Assembly: GCF_020829445.1 (NCBI RefSeq)
Contig: NZ_JAIVFV010000071.1
Span: 1-32,795, forward strand
DNA: 32,795 bases
DNA from: Nostoc sp. CHAB 5836
Lineage (GTDB): Bacteria; Cyanobacteriota; Cyanobacteriia; Cyanobacteriales; Nostocaceae
Direction: 5' to 3'
Below are positions 8,748 to 15,205 of the stretch, piece by piece (the first letter of the stretch is position 1; every line of letters starts with the position of its first letter). The translations under genes and the position numbers were made by a program. The notes below the pieces were generated by a model, which searched no databases, was not told the DNA's origin, and worked only from the letters and a program-made list of their open reading frames with translations.

Positions 8748-9845
8748 ATGAACTTTTTCCAGAGTTTATCTGAAACTTTCAGCCGTGAGGCTCCAAAATA
8801 TAAAACACTTTCTCTACCCAAATATCGAGTTGATGTAGACTACGATGAAAAACCCATTGTTGCAGGTGAAGCCTATTGTCGTATCTGGCTAGTGGAGATG
8901 CGCTTGGCTAAAGATGTAGAATGGTTCAAGCAAAGATATCCGGTGGTTCATGCTGCTGTTCGCTTCAATCACGGTGGGAAATCCGTAATAATTCCCTATC
9001 TAGCTGCACCTGGACAATTAGAAAAATCAATAGCAGATAATTTGGATAAAGTTATTCAATGCAACTATCCTCTCACATCCTTATTTCCCTTCAATGAAGG
9101 ATTAGTCGAGTTACAAGCAGGTTTATTTAGCATAGCTAATAATGACTCCATCGGTAAATTTATTAAGACGATGGGCAGATTTTCTGAATTGCTACCTGTA
9201 CCGGAACTTTCAAGTGTTATAAAGCTGGCAGAACCAGTATATCGAGGTATTGAAGATTTACTCGATATTGGCGATAGTCGCTTAGAACTAGGCTACCAAC
9301 AAACATTTTCTGAAGCTGATGGAGGTGGTAGTAATTCCTTGAAAGCAGGTTATTTTGCCGCAGTTTTGGCGCAGGATAATAAGATAAACAGCGATAACCT
9401 TTGTATTGTAAATGATAGCCTTTGTTTTGGTTCACCTGGAACAACCAAAACTTTTGAGCGTGATGGCAAACCCCTAGAAGGCTACAGCTATATGCTGTTT
9501 CGTCTAGAAAAGCGCAAACAGCAAGATTGGGAGTCATTAAAAACTATAAAAGAGCTAGTTACTCAAGCTCAAAATGCTATTTCTTCGGGCGAATATGAGA
9601 AAGTAAAAAAATTTGTTTTACCTGCTATTGAAATAGCTATTCTCCAAAGTCCTGATGTAACTAAAGCTGATCGACGCAATATAAGATTAAAAATTGAAGA
9701 GGAATTGAAGGAACTTGGTTTGCAATCTACAAAACTGCAAAAGCGATCGCTTTACTCAATTATGCAGCGACCTTTGCCACAAATTGACGCACTGAGAGAA
9801 GCTGAATTAGCTTCTTTAGAGCAGCTTTTTCAGCCCAATGGCTAA
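8748..9845 (+). CDS. Protein of unknown function, third gene of protease operon
   Basis: I do not recognise this 365-residue protein. It has no signal peptide or membrane segment. The N-terminal ~120 residues look like a mixed alpha/beta fold (YRVDVDYDEKPIVAGEAYCRIWLVEMRL, then AAVRFNHGGKSVIIPYLAAPG). A middle stretch (LPVPELSSVIKLAEPVYRGIEDLLDIGDSRLELGYQ) leads to a second beta-rich unit (GYFAAVLAQDNKINSDNLCIVNDSLCFG, EGYSYMLFRLEKRKQQDWE). The last ~110 residues are charged helices. The ATG at 8748 follows AGAGGAATAATTTC, a plausible Shine-Dalgarno. The 20-bp gap to the protease gene makes co-expression very likely, so it may be an adaptor, substrate or regulator of the protease; no function is claimed. 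Confidence 0.75.
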   Translation: MNFFQSLSETFSREAPKYKTLSLPKYRVDVDYDEKPIVAGEAYCRIWLVEMRLAKDVEWFKQRYPVVHAAVRFNHGGKSVIIPYLAAPGQLEKSIADNLDKVIQCNYPLTSLFPFNEGLVELQAGLFSIANNDSIGKFIKTMGRFSELLPVPELSSVIKLAEPVYRGIEDLLDIGDSRLELGYQQTFSEADGGGSNSLKAGYFAAVLAQDNKINSDNLCIVNDSLCFGSPGTTKTFERDGKPLEGYSYMLFRLEKRKQQDWESLKTIKELVTQAQNAISSGEYEKVKKFVLPAIEIAILQSPDVTKADRRNIRLKIEEELKELGLQSTKLQKRSLYSIMQRPLPQIDALREAELASLEQLFQPNG

Positions 9846-9975
9846 TAAACTATTATCTAAATTTGTTGTGTAAAACTCTTATTTAACCGCAAAGGCGCAG
9901 AGTAAGGAAAGGTTGGGGGAAATTCTTCTTTTCTTCTATTCCCCACTTCTAAGCTGTTACGTATACAACTTGCAT

Positions 9976-10004
9976 TATCAGGGCGGGCAGGATGCCCACC
10001 CCAC
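9976..10004. repeat. Hairpin repeat GGGCGGGCA/TGCCCACCC
   Basis: A short inverted repeat (GGGCGGGCAGGATGCCCACCC) between the convergent operon end and cysH end. It is a common interspersed hairpin in Nostocales and could act as a bidirectional terminator, although the U-run is poor. The rest of 9846-10073 holds only repeat-like pieces (CGCAAAGGCGCAGAG). Confidence 0.5.
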
Positions 10005-10073
10005 AATCATCTTGAAAAAATATTAGTGCAAATTGAAGGCGCAACAGCTTACTCCCTACTCCCTAACTTCTCC

Positions 10074-10799
10074 TTAAATATGAATTCCACATTCTGTTTT
10101 ATCACTTCCCCGCCAGCGTCCGGCGCGTTCGTCTTCGCCTTCGCCTACTTTGGTGGTGATGGGTTCGTCGCCGATGCTGGGATAACCTTTGTCGTGTAGG
10201 GGGTTGTAGATGACACCGTGTTCAGCCACGTAAACCCAGCTGTCTTGGCGTGTCCAGGTTGCTATAGGATTTACTTTCAGCCGACCTTTACCGTCTAATT
10301 CAAATATGGGCATATTTGCACGGGTTACTGCTTGGTCACGGCGGCGTCCGGTAATCCAAGCCACACTGTTGAGTTCATCTAGACCTCGTAGCAGTGGTTC
10401 AATTTTTGTAATGTGGTGGAATTTGGCAATATCTTTGTCCCAGAGTTTGTCGCCATATTTGGCTTCAAAGGCTTCGCGGGTGTCTACATCTGGAGTTTTG
10501 AAAGTTTGCAGATCCAGGTTATAGATTTGTATGGCTTTGGCTACCAATTCTAGGCTTTCAGGGAAGTGGTGTAAGGTGTCGAGAAAGATTACAGGAACGG
10601 GATGCTTCAGTTCAGTGTAAAGAATATGAGTAATTATCATGTCATCCACGTTAAAGGCGCTTGTTTGCACCAGTCCCGTTGGGATATTTTCTATAGACCA
10701 TGCCAGTATTTCTTTGGGAGTGGCAGTTTCAAATTGCTCATTTAATTTTTCTAAGTCAAAAGCGATCGCTTGGTTTCTAGATGCCGTGGAGACTGTCAT
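10074..10799 (-). CDS. cysH: Phosphoadenylyl-sulfate (PAPS) reductase
   Basis: Reduces PAPS to sulfite with thioredoxin as donor in assimilatory sulfate reduction, in the cytoplasm. The 241-residue protein has the adenine-nucleotide alpha-hydrolase-like core (LVQTSAFNVDDMIITHIL, VIFLDTLHHFPES), the substrate loop GRRRDQA and the C-terminal catalytic tail KTECGIH. The paired cysteines that hold an iron-sulfur cluster in the APS-reducing type are absent (SVAWITGRRRDQ instead of a CC motif), which indicates the PAPS-specific, thioredoxin-dependent type. Start ATG at 10799-10797. It is a stand-alone gene, convergent with the protease operon. A 350-bp upstream region without genes separates it from the small ORF at 11153. 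Confidence 0.94.
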   Translation of the reverse strand: MTVSTASRNQAIAFDLEKLNEQFETATPKEILAWSIENIPTGLVQTSAFNVDDMIITHILYTELKHPVPVIFLDTLHHFPESLELVAKAIQIYNLDLQTFKTPDVDTREAFEAKYGDKLWDKDIAKFHHITKIEPLLRGLDELNSVAWITGRRRDQAVTRANMPIFELDGKGRLKVNPIATWTRQDSWVYVAEHGVIYNPLHDKGYPSIGDEPITTKVGEGEDERAGRWRGSDKTECGIHI

Positions 10800-11152
10800 G
10801 ATAATCTTCTATTCAAATATTTTTACCTTGATTAAGATTTATCTTACCCCAAAAAGGCGCGTATTCCGCTCGGAGATAAGGTAATTATTTGGTTCGGGAA
10901 TTACTACATTATGGGTGTTGAGCATGGGGCATGGGATACTTAGCTTTGTCGTTGGCCCAGCCTCTCGTAGAGAAGTATGGGGCATTGGGGGTTGTCCTAT
11001 TTTTAATATTCAGTCAAAAGGAATACCTAAGTAAAAATAACAGTATTTACTAAGAAACTTTACGTAAATTTAAGTTTCGCAGCGCTTTTATAAATATTTA
11101 TACTGATTTTGATATGGTTAAGGAACAATTAATAAAAAGGATTTTACTGATA
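10800..11152. other. Intergenic region upstream of cysH and the small ORF
   Basis: No credible protein gene. It contains a short palindrome-like interspersed piece (CCTCTCGTAGAGAAG, about 10960-10976) next to GGGGCATGGG/GGGGCATTGGGG words. The AT-rich end (11050-11150) probably carries the promoter of the 34-codon ORF, but I cannot single out -10/-35 boxes. Confidence 0.4.
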
Positions 11153-11257
11153 ATGAACAATTCAAAATCCCGCAATCCTTTGGGCGAATCTATAATTATG
11201 GGCGCCCTAATGATGTTGACCAGTGTCAGCATTATTACAATAATGAACTTTTTCTAA
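11153..11257 (+). CDS. Small hydrophobic protein (34 aa), function unknown
   Basis: ATG at 11153, TAA at 11255-11257. The product has a polar N-terminus (MNNSKSRNPLGES) followed by one hydrophobic segment (residues ~14-34, IIMGALMMLTSVSIITIMNFF) that could form a single membrane helix. An AAGGA sequence lies upstream, though a little far from the start. A clean intrinsic terminator follows 38 bp after the stop, which supports a real short transcript. Cyanobacteria have many single-helix photosynthetic subunits of this size, but I do not match it to any of them. Confidence 0.5.
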   Translation: MNNSKSRNPLGESIIMGALMMLTSVSIITIMNFF

Positions 11258-11294
11258 GATAAAGATTTCTAATTTTAGCAATAAGACTTCACGT

Positions 11295-11325
11295 AGCCCC
11301 GGTCAGTTTTGAGCGGGGCTTTTAC
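11295..11325 (+). terminator. Rho-independent terminator after the small ORF
   Basis: Perfect 7-bp GC-rich stem AGCCCCG (11295-11301)/CGGGGCT (11314-11320) with a 12-base loop, followed by TTTTACTTTT. Confidence 0.85.
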
Positions 11326-11343
11326 TTTTCTGCTCCACATATG

Positions 11344-11388
11344 TCAGGGCTGTTCGCGGAGCGTTCCCGTAGGGTAGCCCTGACTACA
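11344..11388. repeat. Interspersed palindrome with GCGTTCCCGTAGGGTAGC
   Basis: AGGGCTGTTCGCGGAGCGTT followed by CCCGTAGGGTAGCCCT forms a long imperfect hairpin (AGGGCT...AGCCCT ends). The GCGTTCCCGCAGGGTAGCA module recurs at about 18062-18080. Confidence 0.6.
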
Positions 11389-11435
11389 AACTAAAAGCTT
11401 TTATTTTTTGTGACACTTGTGTAAGTCCTATAAAG

Positions 11436-11593
11436 CAATACACTTGGGTTAAGCATTTCCTTCTTCTCCTTCTCTCTGTGTTCTCTGCGCCTGGAGTGGT
11501 AGCCTGCGGCAAGCCGCAACTCTTACCAGACGCACTCGCGTTTGCGTCTACGTAAAAAAAAAAAGAGTTTCAGCCCTTTTGTGAACCGTATTG
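11436..11593. mobile_element. MITE, CAATAC family, solo copy
   Basis: Ends CAATACACTTGGGTTAAGC (left) and CAATACGGTTCACAAAA (right, minus strand) bound 158 bp. The flanks TCCTATAAAG (11426-11435) and TCCTATAGAG (11594-11603) are a 10-bp target duplication with one mismatch. The interior has the pyrimidine-rich CTCTCTGTGTTCTCTGCGCC tract, GTAGCCTGCGGCAAGCCGC, GCGTCTACGT and GAGTTTCAGCC, matching the nested copies at 17.7-18.2 kb. No ORF. Confidence 0.8.
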
Positions 11594-11731
11594 TCCTATA
11601 GAGTTAGTGCTATTCCATCTAAAGTTGATGTGAGTTTTGTACACAGTTAGGGAAAACTATTATAGGTATACATGGTATTTAATTAAAGGATTTTGGTGTT
11701 TCACTGACTTTCGTTTAACTAAGCGCCATTG

Positions 11732-12307
11732 ATGCTTGTCCTAGCTAAACATCCAGAAAATAACACCATCATGGTTGACGTATCTTTGCTCGAAAACCAA
11801 ATAAAATCCTTGGAATTACCGATTGAGCGCGATCACTTTCTGCGTACAATGATTCGAGAATTGGCTGGAACCTTACAAGATGTCGTTGGGATTGAACAGG
11901 CGGCAGGCTTTTTGAATGTGGTTGGCTATCGAACAGGTCAACAGGTCAATGAACTCTACCAGAATGCTTTGCAACTGTCAAATCTTTCTCGGGAGCAGGT
12001 AACTACCGTCCTCGTAGATTGGAAACGCCGGATTCAAGGCGACTTTTACGTGATTGAAGAAACTGATGAGAAGATCGTTTTAGGCAACCGCAGATGCCCC
12101 TTTGCAGAGCAGGTACAAGGGCGGGAAGCCATGTGTGTCATGACATCTAATATTTTTGGCGCGATCGCAGCCGACAATCTCGGCTACGCTAGAGTCGAGT
12201 TACAAGAGACGATCGCCAAAGGCGCTCAGGAATGCAAAATCGTCATTTATCTCAAACCTAGCAAAGTATTAGAAGACTTTGCAGGACAAGAATACTTCAA
12301 AGGATAG
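11732..12307 (+). CDS. Methanogen output domain 1 (MOD1)-type protein
   Basis: About 191 residues. An N-terminal helical part (LLENQIKSLELPIERDHFLRTMIRELAGTLQDVVG) leads to a V4R/MOD1-like sensory domain with LGNRRCPF, EAMCVMTSNIFG, ADNLGYARVELQETIAKG and the end ECKIVIYLKPS. Three conserved-looking cysteines could bind a metal or cofactor. In this family the domain typically accompanies two-component proteins, and here a PAS histidine kinase follows on the same strand 325 bp downstream. The start is uncertain: TTG 11729, ATG 11732 or ATG 11771 (giving MVDVSLLENQ); no clear Shine-Dalgarno decides, and 11771 fits the domain boundary. A sensory role is inferred. Confidence 0.7.
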   Translation: MLVLAKHPENNTIMVDVSLLENQIKSLELPIERDHFLRTMIRELAGTLQDVVGIEQAAGFLNVVGYRTGQQVNELYQNALQLSNLSREQVTTVLVDWKRRIQGDFYVIEETDEKIVLGNRRCPFAEQVQGREAMCVMTSNIFGAIAADNLGYARVELQETIAKGAQECKIVIYLKPSKVLEDFAGQEYFKG

Positions 12308-12353
12308 TAACAGGGAGGGGGACATTTGCAGACTACAACCCTCTCCCTGTAAT

Positions 12354-12521
12354 AGACATAGGAGTGAAAAAGAATCTCAAACCCTTATCCTGTCTAGGTG
12401 AAAACCTAATTTCTACCAGATGTCTAATAGACATAGGAGTGAAAAAGAATTGTTTTGACGTAGCACTGCTACGTCCTACAAGGGTTCTGGGTAACGCATA
12501 TTTAATTTCTACCAGATGTCT
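12354..12521. repeat. Tandem pair of AGACAT-ended small repeats
   Basis: Two head-to-tail units (12354-12425, 72 bp; 12429-12521, 93 bp) both begin AGACATAGGAGTGAAAAAGA and both end TAATTTCTACCAGATGTCT. They are separated and flanked by AAT (12351-12353, 12426-12428, 12522-12524), as expected for 3-bp target duplications. The interiors differ (TAGGTGAAAACCTA hairpin against GACGTAGCACTGCTACGTC hairpin). A third start sequence lies inverted at 14317-14338, beyond the kinase gene. Confidence 0.75.
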
Positions 12522-12632
12522 AATGTATACCGGGTGAAGTTGATCCCTCAAAGCATAGTTTAATCTCTTCAATTTTGCCCCATCAGTGCTACGAGCAATG
12601 GTAAAGATCCCTGCTTCAATAGTTCAACATCG

Positions 12633-13964
12633 ATGACACCTGATCAGTTTTTAGCGTTTGCCCAGATTTTACCAGAACCTCTGCTTCTTGTGACTAGCGC
12701 AGGTGAAATGTTGGCAGTCAATCAACCTGCTGTCAGACTCTTTAGCAAGACGAGTAAAGAACTCATTGGTCAACATCTTACCGAGTTTGTCACTGATTCT
12801 TCAGAGAAGATCATCGACTATCTTCGAGTTTGCTCCCAAAGTCGTCAAATGATTTTGGGGGCTTTAACCATCCATCAAGATCAGGGAGAGGAAATTCCTT
12901 GTTGTGCTAGAGGAGCTGTGATCCAACCGCGATCGCTAGAAAGTCCAGCCATCAATTTACTGCGGTTAGAAAAGCGAACGAGTAATGAATTCGTTTTGCT
13001 TAACCAACAAATTCATGCGCTGAGTAAAGAAATTCAACAGCGCCAACGCATTGAGGTAGAACTCTCACGATCAAATGAAACTTTAAGACAAACTCTGATC
13101 AAACTGCAAAATGCCCTTGAAGTCGTCCAAACCGAAAAGATGTCTGGGCTAGGACATTTAGTCGCAGGGATTGCCCATGAAATTAATAATCCGGTTAGCT
13201 TTATTCATGGAAATCTGACCTATGCCAGTGAATACTATGATGATTTACTGAAACTGATTCACCTCTATCAACAAGAATATCCCAATCCGGGCCTAGTGAT
13301 TGAGCAGGAAACTAAAGCCCTGGATCTTGATTTTATTGAAAAAGATATTAAAAAATTACTCCAGTCAATGCAGACAGGTTCCCAGCGTATTAGCGAGATT
13401 GTTAAATCTTTGCGAAACTTCTCTCGATTAGACGAAGCAACATTCAAGGTGGTTGATATTCATGAGGGTTTAGAGGCTGCATTGATGATTTTACAAAGTC
13501 GCCTTAACCCTAGCGATCGCCATTCTGCTATTGAAGTGATTAAGGAATACGGAGAATTACCTTGGATTTCCTGTTCTCCTGGGCAAATCAATCAAGTGTT
13601 TATGAATCTCCTGAATAATGCAATCGATGCTTTAGAAGAAGCTGAACAACTGCGATGGTCTGCAACCGACCGTAGGTCATCGCCCCAAGCAATGGAAAAT
13701 TATCCTAGTCGGATCTGGATTCGCACCGACAAACTAAGCGATCGCTACATTAGAATTCGCATCAAGGATAACGGTAGCGGAATCCCTACCGAGATTCATC
13801 ATCAGATATTTAATCCCTTCTTCAGCACTAAGCCAGTCGGCAAAGGGACAGGATTAGGATTATCGATTTCTTACCAAATCATCGAGAGCCATGATGGTCG
13901 AATTAATGTGATATCTGATCTCGCTTGGGGAACTGAATTTAGTATTGAGTTGCCCATTGTTTAG
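12633..13964 (+). CDS. PAS-domain sensor histidine kinase
   Basis: A 443-residue soluble two-component kinase. Residues ~8-110 form a PAS-like sensor (PLLLVTSAGEMLAVNQPAVRLFSK). A coiled coil (~117-165) leads to the HisKA dimerisation helix with phospho-acceptor His182 (AGIAHEINNPVSF). The ATPase domain shows N-box QVFMNLLNNAIDAL, G1 IKDNGSGIP, F-box FNPFFSTKPVGKGTGLGLSI and the end GTEFSIELPIV. There is no membrane segment, so it senses a cytoplasmic signal. No response regulator is adjacent; the upstream MOD1 protein may provide input. The ATG at 12633 is preceded by AT-rich sequence without a strong Shine-Dalgarno. The cellular signal cannot be named. Confidence 0.9.
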   Translation: MTPDQFLAFAQILPEPLLLVTSAGEMLAVNQPAVRLFSKTSKELIGQHLTEFVTDSSEKIIDYLRVCSQSRQMILGALTIHQDQGEEIPCCARGAVIQPRSLESPAINLLRLEKRTSNEFVLLNQQIHALSKEIQQRQRIEVELSRSNETLRQTLIKLQNALEVVQTEKMSGLGHLVAGIAHEINNPVSFIHGNLTYASEYYDDLLKLIHLYQQEYPNPGLVIEQETKALDLDFIEKDIKKLLQSMQTGSQRISEIVKSLRNFSRLDEATFKVVDIHEGLEAALMILQSRLNPSDRHSAIEVIKEYGELPWISCSPGQINQVFMNLLNNAIDALEEAEQLRWSATDRRSSPQAMENYPSRIWIRTDKLSDRYIRIRIKDNGSGIPTEIHHQIFNPFFSTKPVGKGTGLGLSISYQIIESHDGRINVISDLAWGTEFSIELPIV

Positions 13965-14003
13965 CGCTCAAAACTTTACAGCTATTTTCAGGTAAATAGA
14001 CCA

Positions 14004-14034
14004 CGGGGTAAGGGCACAGCGTTGCTGTACCCGG
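14004..14034. repeat. Short hairpin after the kinase gene
   Basis: GGGTAAGGGCACAGCGTTGC followed by TGTACCC is an imperfect inverted repeat (GGG..CAGC/GCTG..CCC) and could help end the kinase transcript. There is no U-run directly after it. Confidence 0.4.
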
Positions 14035-14140
14035 ACGACAGATATGGTTAAAATACATTAAAAATTATGTAAGAACCGTGTTATTACGTAGTTTTGCCAT
14101 CAAAGAATTTCAAATAAGGATGCGATCGCTATTTACTTTA

Positions 14141-14250
14141 GGGACTTCCAAGAAATAAATTACCCAAGTAAACGAACCACAGAGCCACAGAGAACACAGA
14201 GAAATCAGGAGGAGAGAGTTTTTTTGAGTATTTTTTTATTTGGAAGTCCC
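14141..14250. mobile_element. MITE with GGGACTTCC ends
   Basis: A 110-bp element bounded by GGGACTTCCA and its inverse TGGAAGTCCC, with a perfect 3-bp duplication TTA at 14138-14140 and 14251-14253. The interior has CGAACCACAGAGCCACAGAG and an A/T-run end; it has no ORF. The TNA-type duplication resembles that of IS5-group elements. Confidence 0.75.
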
Positions 14251-14286
14251 TTACCCCTAGTGACCAATGGCCATACCTGCAACTCT

Positions 14287-14338
14287 TGTAGAGACGTTGC
14301 AATGCAACGTCTCTAGATTCTTTTTCACTCCTATGTCT
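14287..14338. repeat. Palindrome TAGAGACGTTGCA plus inverted AGACATAGGAG repeat
   Basis: TAGAGACGTTGCA/TGCAACGTCTCTA is a near-perfect 13-bp-arm palindrome widespread in cyanobacteria. Directly after it, 14317-14338 is the reverse complement of the sequence that begins both repeats at 12354 and 12429, and it is followed by AGT. The kinase gene is therefore bracketed by inverted copies. Confidence 0.7.
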
Positions 14339-14500
14339 AGTAGGAGCTTATATCCGCCGCACAATGAATCTTCTTATGAAGGGAGTCGGATTGAGTATTC
14401 TTCTTCCCCATTTTCTATTCCCATCTTGTTAGCAAAATAACTTTCCAGTATAGTTCATAAATGGGATGATTGACTAATTAGAGAAAAAGGTGAACAATTG

Positions 14501-14878
14501 TTATTTTTCTCCCTCCGCTTCTGGTTGCAGAATGGCATTACAGTATTGAATGAGGGTTGTCAAGCGATCGCTAATCGTTTGAAGTCTCGTTTGTGCAGTA
14601 GATGCTTGCCGCGCTCCCTGGAAAAACATCACATCTATTTCCAACAGGCGCAATTGTTTGCTCATCTCGGTTTGATAAGACTGCACTCGCGAGTCTTCTC
14701 CTTGCAAAGAGGGTTCGCCAACATCAGCCAAAGGCACAATCTGTTGCCCAAAAAATTGCTGCAACGAGGCTACACGCCGTCTTAGTTCGGGTGCAGCTAT
14801 CTGTGTAGTTGTGGCATCGGAGCGTAATTGCTCTAGCAAGGTTACGAGTGCCAGATATTTCTCAGGGTTTAAAGACAT
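14501..14878 (-). CDS. patD: PatD-like heterocyst frequency protein
   Basis: A 125-residue, mostly helical, soluble protein (LVTLLEQLRSDATTTQ, PELRRRVASLQQFFGQQIVPL, SKQLRLLEIDVMFFQGARQ, ARLQTISDRLTTLIQYCNAIL-like). The pattern fits the small PatD family, which sets heterocyst frequency in Anabaena. I base this on remembered family features rather than an alignment, so the symbol is moderately certain. Start ATG at 14878-14876. It is transcribed divergently from rel with 327 bp between starts. No exact GTA-N8-TAC NtcA box is visible upstream; the nearest has a 10-base spacer. The presence of hetF in the same window makes a heterocyst-related gene plausible. Confidence 0.6.
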   Translation of the reverse strand: MSLNPEKYLALVTLLEQLRSDATTTQIAAPELRRRVASLQQFFGQQIVPLADVGEPSLQGEDSRVQSYQTEMSKQLRLLEIDVMFFQGARQASTAQTRLQTISDRLTTLIQYCNAILQPEAEGEK

Positions 14879-14956
14879 CCAGTGCTAGTTAAGATAGTAT
14901 TAATGTCAAGTAATTTTTCTTCTACAATAAGCTTTCTTAAGCGCTGATTAGCACTA

Positions 14957-14984
14957 AAAGCCTCAAATCATAGTTTGAGGCTTT
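14957..14984. terminator. Terminator-like hairpin between divergent patD and rel
   Basis: A perfect 11-bp stem AAAGCCTCAAA (14957-14967)/TTTGAGGCTTT (14974-14984) with a 6-base loop, followed by GTTTGCC on the plus strand and preceded by A-rich sequence. It lies upstream of both genes, so it does not end either of them. Confidence 0.75.
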
Positions 14985-15205
14985 GTTTGCCATCAATGGA
15001 TTTTCTTTTTTTATGATCCTTGAAATTCAAACTGGATGACTACCAGACACCCTTGTTCCTCTCTACGAGACGCGGTAGCGTTCGCTAACGCTAATTGGAG
15101 AATCATCCTGATACTGCTTCTTCCAGAGACAGCATCTTTTCAGGGTGATGCTGCTAGTTTTACTTATCATTCACTTATCTACCAATCCTCTCTAAACCCA
15201 ATTTT

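Noticed and set aside
12333..12572. 79-codon minus-strand ORF
   Set aside because: It is a translation of the tandem AGACAT repeats (the repeated RHLVEI and FFFTPMSI strings come from the DNA repeat).
14880..14935. NtcA box upstream of patD
   Set aside because: GTA and TAC half-sites are present on the minus strand but separated by 10 bases instead of 8, so it does not meet the consensus.
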